Below are positions 42,794 through 50,082 of a DNA stretch of 64,000 nucleotides, piece by piece; the first letter of the stretch is position 1; each line of letters begins with the position of its first letter. The position numbers and the translations under genes were made by a program. The DNA lies in NCBI RefSeq assembly GCF_963665245.1, contig NZ_OY762267.1, forward strand, positions 2,046,001 through 2,110,000, read 5' to 3'. The notes below the pieces were generated by a model. It was given only the letters and a program-made list of their open reading frames with translations, was not told the origin of the DNA and searched no databases. The DNA comes from an uncultured Paludibaculum sp. GTDB taxonomy: Bacteria; Acidobacteriota; Terriglobia; Bryobacterales; Bryobacteraceae.

Positions 42794-44015
42794 CCTGCTG
42801 GCCGCGGGGCAGCGGCCACATTACGGCGGAACCCTGCGGATCGAAATCCGCGCCGTGGTGCGCAATCTCGACCCTACCGACATCGCCGTGGAACCCACAG
42901 AGGCTGCCGCCAAGGAACAGTTGACAGGCCAGATGTATGAGACCCTCGTGCGGCTGGACGATCGGGGCGAACCTCAGCCATGGCTAGCCACTTCCTGGAT
43001 CCACGACACGGCGCGGAAGAAGTGGGTATTCACGGCGCGGCCGAAAGTCCAGTTTCAGAATGGAGTGGTGTGGGCGCCTCCGGGAGGCGTCATCAGCATT
43101 GCCGACGACCGGCCGATTGAGCAGCTCCTTCGGGATCTGGCCCGGCCGAAGAATGCAGTGGTGATCCGCGGATCAGACGGAGCGCTGGTGGGCACCGGCC
43201 CGTTCAAGCTGGGCCAGTTTGAGCCCAACGCAAGCATCGTGCTTGCGGCGCACGAGAACTATTGGGGCGGCCGTCCCTTTCTCGATTCCATAGAGATCCG
43301 CATGGGCCGGCCGCTGCGCGAACAGGCGCTCGACTTCGAGATGGGCCGCGCCGATATCACGGAGATCCCCATCACCGAGGTGCGGAGGGCCCGCCAGCGA
43401 AGCAGCATCGTGCTGCAGTCGCCGCTGGTGGAGACGCTTGCCATCGTATTTGACAATGCCGCCACACCCGCGCAGTGGGAGGCGGTGGCCTTGTCCCTGG
43501 ATCGGGGCGCCATTCAAGGAGTCCTCCTTCAGAAATGGGGCGAGGCGAGCGGCGCCCTGGCTCCGCAATGGCTGAGCGGCTATGCATTTGTCTTTCCGAC
43601 AGAACGGGATGTCGTCAAAGCCAAACAACTGGCGACGGGCTCGGGTCCGCTGTCGTTCACTTACGATCGTCAGGATCCTGTCCTGCAGAGTGTGGCGGAG
43701 CGAATCGCGTTGAATGCGGCGGAGGCGGGACTCACGCTGCGGAACACTCCGGGCGGCCCCGGACTGCGCCTGATCCGCCTGCGCGTCACCCAGCCCGATC
43801 TCGAGTGGACACTCGACCAGTTCGCCCTGGCCCTGCCGCCGGCACAACGGACCGGCAGCGGATGGGAGCGGGAGCAGGCTCTGCTGGAGGGCTTCCGGGT
43901 GATTCCAATCGTGCATCTGCCGGCCTCTTATCTGGTAAGCCCGCGTGTGAGGCAATGGAACCCGGCCGTACGCTGGACGCTGGCTGACGTGTGGCTGCCC
44001 GAGGCGCGTCCATGA
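42756..44015 (+). CDS. family-5 extracellular solute-binding protein without cognate permease
   Basis: A 419-aa protein of the peptide/nickel-binding SBP family, short for the class (usually 500 or more). Signal peptide RIALLWIAAASLLAAG; PHYGGTLRIEIRAVVRNLDPT and QLTGQMYETLVRLDDRGEPQPWLATSWIHD mark the first lobe. DGALVGTGPFKLGQFEPNASIVLAAHENYWGG is the SBP_bac_5 core. CAGGAAG before ATG 42756 supports the start. No ABC permease or ATPase is near. Its stop overlaps the kinase start (ATGA), so it may be a ligand-sensing partner of the kinase. Confidence 0.85.
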   Translation: MQRIALLWIAAASLLAAGQRPHYGGTLRIEIRAVVRNLDPTDIAVEPTEAAAKEQLTGQMYETLVRLDDRGEPQPWLATSWIHDTARKKWVFTARPKVQFQNGVVWAPPGGVISIADDRPIEQLLRDLARPKNAVVIRGSDGALVGTGPFKLGQFEPNASIVLAAHENYWGGRPFLDSIEIRMGRPLREQALDFEMGRADITEIPITEVRRARQRSSIVLQSPLVETLAIVFDNAATPAQWEAVALSLDRGAIQGVLLQKWGEASGALAPQWLSGYAFVFPTERDVVKAKQLATGSGPLSFTYDRQDPVLQSVAERIALNAAEAGLTLRNTPGGPGLRLIRLRVTQPDLEWTLDQFALALPPAQRTGSGWEREQALLEGFRVIPIVHLPASYLVSPRVRQWNPAVRWTLADVWLPEARP

Positions 44016-45778
44016 CTTTCCGCACAAAGCTCCTGCTCATCACTTCGCTCACCGTCACGGGTAGTGTTGCGCTGGCGACAGGCGCGATCTCCCTGTGGAC
44101 CCGGTTGACGTTTGAGCGGATGGACCTGGACCGGCGCCAGACCGCCCTGCGCCAGTTCGAGAAAGACCTTTCAACCCGTGGCCAGGAAGTGGCGGCACGG
44201 GTCCAGAAGGCAGCCGCATCGGAGACGGCACTGCGTGTCGCCATTGAAGCAAACCGGCCGTCGCCCGACCTGTCGCTGCTGCTGAACGACGCGCGCACGC
44301 TGGCCGAGACACAGAGCCTCGACTTCCTGGATCTGGTTCAGCCCGACCTCTCCATCCTCTCGTCCGCGCACTGGCCCGCCCGCTTCGGCTACAAGAACGA
44401 CTGGGCCGGCGCCGAGAGCGGCCGGACTTCACCGGATCCGTTCCTCACTAGAGTGCCTACGCAGGAAGGCAGCGCGGCCGCACTGGCCGCGGTCCGAACG
44501 GTGAATGCGGGCGAGAAGAAGATCTTTGTCCTGGGCGCCGAGCGATTGAACCCCTCGTTCCTGGCCTCCATCGGCGCGAGTCCCGGCACCCGCGCCGTGC
44601 TGTGGCTCTCGGCCCAGGAGGTGTTCGACGCGAGCGGGCCGCTGGCCCATGGAGACCGGCTGGCCCAACTGGCGGCCGAGGTTGAGCGCACCGGCAAGCC
44701 CGCCAACGCCACCATCCAATGGGAGGCGTCCAATGAGAGCACCGAAGCCCTGCAGGCGATGCCCTTCCTGAGCGGAGGCAAGGTGGTGGGCGTCCTCTTT
44801 ATCGGCACTTCCCTGCGGGAGCAGATCCGCCTGCAGCGCTCGATCCTGTGGACCGGCCTGCTGGTGGGCGCCTCGGGCATTCTGCTGGGGCTGCTCACAG
44901 GACTCTGGACCACGGAACGAGTGACGCGCCCCGTGAAGTTGCTTGCCGCTGGCGCCAAAGCGGTGGCCGGTGGGGACCTGAACGCCCAGGTGACCATCAC
45001 GCCTGGAGACGAGATCGGCGACCTGGCCGAGTCATTCAACGCCATGACCGTGCAACTCTCGGAACAGCGGGCGCGTGCCATCCAGGCAGAACGCGTGGCA
45101 GCCTGGCGCGAGTTGGCCCGGCGCCTGGCCCACGAGTTGAAGAACCCGCTCTTCCCCCTGCAAATCACGGTGGAGAATCTGCGCAAGGCGCGTGCCCAGC
45201 ATCCGCAGCAGTTCGAAGAGGTCTTTGAGCAGTGTACATCGACGCTGCTCGCCGAGCTCGGCAATCTGCGCGGCATCGTCGACCGCTTCAGCGACTTCGC
45301 CAAGATGCCCCAGCCCACAAAGGGACCGGCTGAGTTGAACGACGTAGTGCGCGGGGTCGTGCGGTTGTTCGAGGCCCAGTTTGCCGCAAGAACCACGGCT
45401 CCGATCGAACTCGCCCTGCAGCTCTCCACTGAGCCCCTGCCGGTGCAACTCGACCAGGAGCAGATGGGCCGTGCGTTGAAGAACCTGGTGCTGAACGCGA
45501 TGGACGCGATGCCGGCAGGCGGGACACTCCGGATCCGCACGGCGCAGGCCGGAGACAGCGTGTCCCTGGAAGTAGCGGATAGCGGCCAGGGCCTGACGCA
45601 GGAGGAGTGCGAGCGCCTGTTCACGCCTTACTACACGACGAAACGCCACGGCACGGGGCTTGGGCTGGCCATCGTGCAAAGCGTCGTCAGCGACCATCAG
45701 GGTAAGATCAGCGTGACCAGCGAGCCGGGCAAGGGAGCCTGCTTCCTGATCACACTACCCGCCGGGAGGGTCGAGTGA
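44012..45778 (+). CDS. membrane sensor histidine kinase (NtrY-like)
   Basis: A 588-aa kinase from ATG 44012, overlapping the solute-binding protein stop (ATGA). Two membrane helices (LLLITSLTVTGSVALATGAISLW near the N-terminus; SILWTGLLVGASGILLGLLTGLW about residue 285) bracket a periplasmic sensor of about 240 residues with a Cache-like layout. A HAMP domain (RVTRPVKLLAAGAKAVAGGDLNAQV) leads to the HisKA motif LARRLAHELKNPLFPLQ with the phospho-His. ATPase motifs are LKNLVLNAMDAMP, VADSGQGLTQEE and GTGLGLAIVQSVV. It would phosphorylate the NtrC-type regulator encoded next. Confidence 0.93.
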   Translation: MTFRTKLLLITSLTVTGSVALATGAISLWTRLTFERMDLDRRQTALRQFEKDLSTRGQEVAARVQKAAASETALRVAIEANRPSPDLSLLLNDARTLAETQSLDFLDLVQPDLSILSSAHWPARFGYKNDWAGAESGRTSPDPFLTRVPTQEGSAAALAAVRTVNAGEKKIFVLGAERLNPSFLASIGASPGTRAVLWLSAQEVFDASGPLAHGDRLAQLAAEVERTGKPANATIQWEASNESTEALQAMPFLSGGKVVGVLFIGTSLREQIRLQRSILWTGLLVGASGILLGLLTGLWTTERVTRPVKLLAAGAKAVAGGDLNAQVTITPGDEIGDLAESFNAMTVQLSEQRARAIQAERVAAWRELARRLAHELKNPLFPLQITVENLRKARAQHPQQFEEVFEQCTSTLLAELGNLRGIVDRFSDFAKMPQPTKGPAELNDVVRGVVRLFEAQFAARTTAPIELALQLSTEPLPVQLDQEQMGRALKNLVLNAMDAMPAGGTLRIRTAQAGDSVSLEVADSGQGLTQEECERLFTPYYTTKRHGTGLGLAIVQSVVSDHQGKISVTSEPGKGACFLITLPAGRVE

Positions 45779-47127
45779 GCCACCTGCTGATTGTCGACGA
45801 CGAAGCCAACACCCTGGCTTCGCTCTCCCTCGCCTTCCGCCTGGCCGGCCACCAGACGACACTCGCAGACAGTGCGCAGCGCGCGCTGGAGTGTGTCCGC
45901 ACCCAGGTCTTCGACCTGATCCTCTCGGATGTCGTGATGCCGGACAAGGACGGCATTGCCCTGCTGGAGGAGATCCGGGGCCTGGGCATCTCGACACCGG
46001 TGATCATGGTCTCCGGCCAGGCGACGGTCGACATGGCGGTCAGAGCCACGAAACTGGGCGCGCTCGACTTCCTGGAAAAGCCGCTCTCCACGGACCGCCT
46101 GCTGCTGGCGCTCGACAACGCGATGAAGCTGACCCGGCTGGAAGCCGAGAACCGTGAATTGCGGCAGCGCGTGGGCCGGCACGAGATTGTGTGGAAGAGC
46201 GATGCGATGCGGCGAGTGATGACCCAGGTGGAACGGGTGGCCACCGGCGAGTCGCGTGTCTGCATTCTGGGCGAAACCGGAACCGGCAAGGAGCTCATCG
46301 CCCGCGCCGTCCACGAGAAGAGCCACCGCCGCGGCGGCCCCTTCATTACCCTGAACTGTGCGGCCGTGCCCCAGGAGTTGATCGAGTCGGAACTGTTCGG
46401 CCACGAGAAGGGCTCATTCACTGGGGCCACCTCGCGCCAGTTGGGCAAGTTCGAACAGGCTCACGGGGGCACCCTGTTCCTCGACGAGATCGGCGACATG
46501 CCGGCCGTCATGCAGGCGAAGTTCCTGCGGGTGCTGGAAGAGGGAGAGATTGAGCGCATCGGCTCCAGCAGCACCGTGCGCGTGGACGTGCGGGTGGTCG
46601 TGGCCACGCATCGCAATCTGGAGGAGCAGGTGCGGGCGGGGAGTTTCCGCCAGGATCTCTTCCACCGAATCTACGTCATCCCCGTTCAACTGCCGCCGCT
46701 ACGCGACCGCAAGGGCGACATCCCTGTGCTGGTGGAGCATCTGGCGGCGCAGATCAGCCAGCAGAATGGGTGGCGCGTGCGAGGCTTTACCAGCGGGGCT
46801 CTGCAGGCGCTGGAGGGCTACTCCTGGCCAGGCAACGTACGCGAGCTGCGCAATGCCGTGGAACGGGCTCTGCTCCTGGCCGAGGGTGAGGTGGATGAGG
46901 AGGCCGTACGCCTCTGCCTGCCGCATTCGAGAGAAGCCGGTGCGGCGACGGGTACACTGGCCGCCCGCATGGACGCTTTCGAGAAGGAGACCATCCTGCA
47001 GGAGTTGAAGCGCCAGCAATACAACATGACCGAAACGGCGCGGGCCCTGGGCCTGGAACGAAGCCATCTCTACAAGAAGTGCGCGCAGGCGGGCATCGAG
47101 GTGGAGTCGCTGCGCAAGGGGCAGTAG
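45775..47127 (+). CDS. sigma-54-dependent response regulator (NtrC/NtrX family)
   Basis: A 450-aa regulator beginning at GTG 45775, overlapping the kinase stop by 4 bp. Receiver with Asp52 (LILSDVVMPDKDG), AAA+ domain with GETGTGKE (166-173), sigma-54 loop GSFTGA (213-218, a known Ala-to-Ser variant), GGTLFLDEIGDMP and ATHRNLEEQVRAG. A Fis-type helix-turn-helix ends the protein (NMTETARALGLERSHLYKKCAQAG). Partner of the overlapping kinase. No target promoter is visible in the window. Confidence 0.93.
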   Translation: MSHLLIVDDEANTLASLSLAFRLAGHQTTLADSAQRALECVRTQVFDLILSDVVMPDKDGIALLEEIRGLGISTPVIMVSGQATVDMAVRATKLGALDFLEKPLSTDRLLLALDNAMKLTRLEAENRELRQRVGRHEIVWKSDAMRRVMTQVERVATGESRVCILGETGTGKELIARAVHEKSHRRGGPFITLNCAAVPQELIESELFGHEKGSFTGATSRQLGKFEQAHGGTLFLDEIGDMPAVMQAKFLRVLEEGEIERIGSSSTVRVDVRVVVATHRNLEEQVRAGSFRQDLFHRIYVIPVQLPPLRDRKGDIPVLVEHLAAQISQQNGWRVRGFTSGALQALEGYSWPGNVRELRNAVERALLLAEGEVDEEAVRLCLPHSREAGAATGTLAARMDAFEKETILQELKRQQYNMTETARALGLERSHLYKKCAQAGIEVESLRKGQ

Positions 47128-47391
47128 CGAGCCCGCGTCAGGTGTATTGGGGCGAGGGAACGGCAGCCGTCGGATGGACCCGCCCAGCCGTCGAACAGCG
47201 AACGGTGCGGCAAGCCAGATCGAGCCGTCGTCAGCACTCTGGAAATGGGGAATCGCACCGAAAATCCAAGGCGCCGCCGCGTCGATCTGAAGGGAAAACC
47301 TGTATAATTTACGAATGCAGAGAACACCCTGGGGCACAATTGCGCTCAGCACGCTATTGATCTCCCAGTGTGTGTAAGAGGAGGACAGGAA

Positions 47392-47820
47392 GTGACATCT
47401 TCGCAGCCTGAAGAATCGAAGCAGCCGGCCAAGGTGGAGCAACGCGGGCGCATATTGGGAATCGGCGGTGTTTTCCTCAAATCCGCCAATCGCGATCAGA
47501 TGCGGGAATGGTATTCGAAGCATCTCGGGCTCGCGGACACAGGCCACGGCGTAATGCTGCCGTGGCGCGAACACGAGGACCCGCAAAAGGAACAGGTCAC
47601 AGTCTGGACTCTTTTCCCCGCCTCCTCTGACTATTTCGGTCCCGCACCGGTCATGATCAACTACATCGTGGACGACATGGACGCCTTGCTCGACCGCTTA
47701 AAACAAGAGGGAGTGAAGATAGACCCGAAACGGATGGATGAATCCTACGGCCGCTTTGCCTGGATCTATGACCTGGATGGAAACAAGATCGAGCTCTGGC
47801 AGCCGTCCCCCACACCGTAG
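47392..47820 (+). CDS. VOC (glyoxalase-like) family protein
   Basis: A 142-aa protein. I use GTG 47392, because GGAGGACAGGAA directly precedes it; the frame upstream to 47368 contains that site. VOC fold halves: LGIGGVFLKSANRDQMREWYSKHLGLADTGHGVMLPW and MINYIVDDMDALLDRLKQEGVKIDPKRMDESYGRFAWIYDLDGNKIELWQP, the latter with the usual terminal metal-ligand Glu. Function could be isomerase, dioxygenase or resistance; the substrate is unknown. A TATAAT box at 47303-47308 lies 84 bp upstream. Confidence 0.88.
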   Translation: MTSSQPEESKQPAKVEQRGRILGIGGVFLKSANRDQMREWYSKHLGLADTGHGVMLPWREHEDPQKEQVTVWTLFPASSDYFGPAPVMINYIVDDMDALLDRLKQEGVKIDPKRMDESYGRFAWIYDLDGNKIELWQPSPTP

Positions 47821-47929
47821 GCGGCTTCCCCTGCAACCTGAGTGGCTCGCGGGCCTGGCCTCGTGTGCGCCGGATTAGCGGCCAGCGCGGGATTCGACGG
47901 ACGGTTGTTTCCACCAAGTCACAAAGAAC

Positions 47930-47953
47930 GGGCCCGGCAGTGACGCCGGGCCC
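47930..47953 (-). terminator. terminator of the MarR-pirin operon
   Basis: Perfect 9-bp stem GGGCCCGGC/GCCGGGCCC with 6-nt loop, followed on the minus strand by GTTCTTTG, 17 bp past the pirin stop. It may also block the VOC transcript from the other side. Confidence 0.75.
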
Positions 47954-47970
47954 ATTCATTGAGGGAGCGC

Positions 47971-48843
47971 TTAGCTCAGACGCCCCATCCTGCCGGCGTT
48001 GAAGTCCTCAATCGCCTGCATGATCTGCTCGCGGGTGTTCATCACGAAGGGGCCGTAGCTGGCCACGGGCTCGTTGATGGGCTCGCCGCCCAGGATCAGC
48101 AAGGTCGTGTCCTCCAGGGCCTCCACCGCAATCAGTCCGCCACGCGTGGAGAAGGTCGCGATCTGCGCCTCACCCTTGACGGTCTTCTCTCCGTTCAAAG
48201 TCACGCCACCGCGCAACAGCACGACCGCGGCGTTGTGGCCCTCAGGCACGGGGATTTCGACCTTGGCGCCCGCCTTCAGCCGCAGATCGAACAGCTCCAC
48301 CGGAGTGACCGTCCGGGCCGCACCCTTCGCATCCGCCCATGATCCGGCGATGATGCGGGCGACGGAACCTTCGCCGAGCTCGACCACCGGGATCTGTGCG
48401 CTCTCGATGCCCTGGTAGCGCGGTTTCGACATCTTCTCCTTGGCCGGCAGATTCACCCAAAGCTGCACCATCTCAAAGATGCCGCCTTTCTTCGTGAACT
48501 CAGCCTCGTGCATCTCCTCGTGGACCACACCGGAAGCAGCGGTCATCCACTGGACGTCGCCCGGTCCAATCACGCCCGAGTTGCCAGCGGAATCGCGGTG
48601 CTCCACCGAACCCTGGTAGGCAATCGTCACCGTCTCGAAGCCCCGGTGGGGATGCTCGCCCACTCCTCTCGGCTTCGTGGAAGGTTCAAACCTCCTCGGG
48701 CCGGCGTAGTCCAGCATCAGGAACGGGCTCACTTCGCCGTTCAGGCCGTTCGAAGGAAATAGATTGCGTACCGGGAAACCATCGCCGACCCAGTGGGTGG
48801 ACCCGGAGCCATGGACACCAGTCAGTTTTTTGAAGTCGCTCAT
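47971..48843 (-). CDS. pirin-family protein
   Basis: A 290-aa cupin. I use ATG 48843 with GAGGA 6 bp upstream instead of the longer frame to 48900. HWVGDGFPVRNLFPSNG, DYAGPRRFEPSTKPRGVGEHPHRGFETVTIAYQG (metal-binding His pair) and WMTAASGVVHEEMHE (third His and Glu) are canonical; MVQLWVNLPAKEKMSKPRYQ and GPFVMNTREQIMQAIEDFNAGRMG close it. Pirins bind iron, and some degrade quercetin or act as redox co-regulators; here the upstream MarR regulator indicates stress- or phenolic-induced expression. Confidence 0.94.
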   Translation of the reverse strand: MSDFKKLTGVHGSGSTHWVGDGFPVRNLFPSNGLNGEVSPFLMLDYAGPRRFEPSTKPRGVGEHPHRGFETVTIAYQGSVEHRDSAGNSGVIGPGDVQWMTAASGVVHEEMHEAEFTKKGGIFEMVQLWVNLPAKEKMSKPRYQGIESAQIPVVELGEGSVARIIAGSWADAKGAARTVTPVELFDLRLKAGAKVEIPVPEGHNAAVVLLRGGVTLNGEKTVKGEAQIATFSTRGGLIAVEALEDTTLLILGGEPINEPVASYGPFVMNTREQIMQAIEDFNAGRMGRLS

Positions 48844-48903
48844 ATTCATCCTCATTTCTTTTGCCACTCTGTTGCTCTCAGGGGATGCGCACTCCGCCAC
48901 TCT

Positions 48904-49371
48904 CTAAGAGGGCGGGCGCAGCAACGCCCCGGCTCCCAGCCCCAGCTTGCGCAGCAGTTGGATCAGCGTCTCCTGCTCTTCTTCGGAAATCACCGCGGCC
49001 GCGCATTCCATATCCTCGGCGTGCGCGGCGAAGAGTTTCTCCGCGAGCTCCGAGCCAGCCTGCGTCAGCGAGACGATGCGAGCCCGGCGGTCCTTCGCGT
49101 CGTTGCAGCGCTGGACGTAGCCGCGCTCCTCCAGGCGGTCCACCGCCGTGGTGATGGAGCCGCTGGTCAGCAGCACCTTCCTGCCCAGAAGATTCACCGG
49201 CAGCGGACCCTTGTGCAGCAGCGCCTCAAGCACCGCGAAATCGCTCTTTCCGACGCCCATCGACTCAATGCTTCTCACCGCGTGCATCTCAATGACATGC
49301 GACGCCCGCGAGAGGACCAGCCAGAGATGAACCGCCAGGGCCTTTGATTCGGTCGGGTTGCTGTTCTGCAT
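48904..49371 (-). CDS. MarR-family transcriptional regulator
   Basis: A 155-aa regulator. The winged helix is seen in LHKGPLPVNLLGRKVLLTSGSITTAVDRLEERGYVQRCNDAKDRRARIVSLTQAG. It leads an operon with pirin (60-bp gap). The palindrome CTTGATATCAAG lies 24 bp before its start, so autoregulation and control of pirin are probable. MhqR-like members sense quinones or phenolics; whether this one does is an inference. A Cys stands in the recognition-wing region (YVQRCNDAKDRR). Confidence 0.92.
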   Translation of the reverse strand: MQNSNPTESKALAVHLWLVLSRASHVIEMHAVRSIESMGVGKSDFAVLEALLHKGPLPVNLLGRKVLLTSGSITTAVDRLEERGYVQRCNDAKDRRARIVSLTQAGSELAEKLFAAHAEDMECAAAVISEEEQETLIQLLRKLGLGAGALLRPPS

Positions 49372-49377
49372 CTTATT

Positions 49378-49406
49378 CTCTTGAAGTAAAGATGCTTGAT
49401 ATCAAG
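49378..49406 (-). promoter_or_regulatory. MarR operator
   Basis: Perfect 12-bp palindrome CTTGATATCAAG at 49395-49406, and a degenerate copy (CTTGAAGTAAAG) at 49380-49391, in the promoter region of the MarR-pirin operon. Confidence 0.6.
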
Positions 49407-49460
49407 AAAAGATTCAGACGCTTCAGCACCACCGCCGGGTGTGTGCTACATTCGACCCCT

Positions 49461-49934
49461 ATGAACCCCTATGCTTCCTTCACAAGCGGGGGCGATCCCC
49501 AGCAGATTATTGCCGGGACGCCTGCGCGGCTACAGGAGTTGTTCACCAAACTGGGACCGGATCGCGCGAACCTCGCACCGGCTGAGGGCAAATGGAGCGC
49601 TCGGGAGATCCTGTGTCATCTGGCAGACACCGAGATCGTCTTCGCCTTTCGTTTGCGACAATCCGTTTCGGACGACCATCACGTGATCCAGCCCTTCGAC
49701 CAGGATCGCTGGGCCGCGTCCTACACTCCTTATTCAATCGAAGGCGCGCTAGCGACCTTCACCGCGGTCCGGCAATGGAATGTAGCCTTTATCGCGTCTG
49801 TGCCGGCCGCTGACTTCTCGAAGCTGCTGACGCACCCGGAGCGAGGCACGATGTCATTCGGGGTTCTTGTAGAAACGATGGCGGGGCACGACGTCAATCA
49901 CATCCAGCAGATTGAGGCGATCGCGGCGCGCTGA
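49461..49934 (+). CDS. DinB/YfiT-family protein
   Basis: A 157-aa four-helix bundle protein from ATG 49461. The family metal ligands are visible as CHLADTEIVF and, at the end, GHDVNHIQQIEAI. WSAREILCHL is the usual first helix. Members are metal-dependent thiol transferases or dehydratases; the reaction here is unknown. Confidence 0.88.
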   Translation: MNPYASFTSGGDPQQIIAGTPARLQELFTKLGPDRANLAPAEGKWSAREILCHLADTEIVFAFRLRQSVSDDHHVIQPFDQDRWAASYTPYSIEGALATFTAVRQWNVAFIASVPAADFSKLLTHPERGTMSFGVLVETMAGHDVNHIQQIEAIAAR

Positions 49935-49973
49935 CGCGGCGCCCTGCGCTGCCAAGTCCAGACGGAAGACAAT

Positions 49974-50012
49974 CGGAGGCGGAGGCTCCCTATGGAGGAA
50001 CCACCGCCTCCG
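49974..50012. terminator. hairpin between convergent dinB-like and GH116 genes
   Basis: CGGAGGCGG (49974-49982) pairs with CCGCCTCCG (50004-50012), with an inner GGCTCC/GGAGG stem. On the minus strand it is followed by ATTGTCTTCC. Confidence 0.5.
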
Positions 50013-50082
50013 GCGGGCACCGGTCATGGGGTCAAACGCCGGCACCCTGCGGGCCTTGCATTTTCAGAGAGACAGCCTGCGC

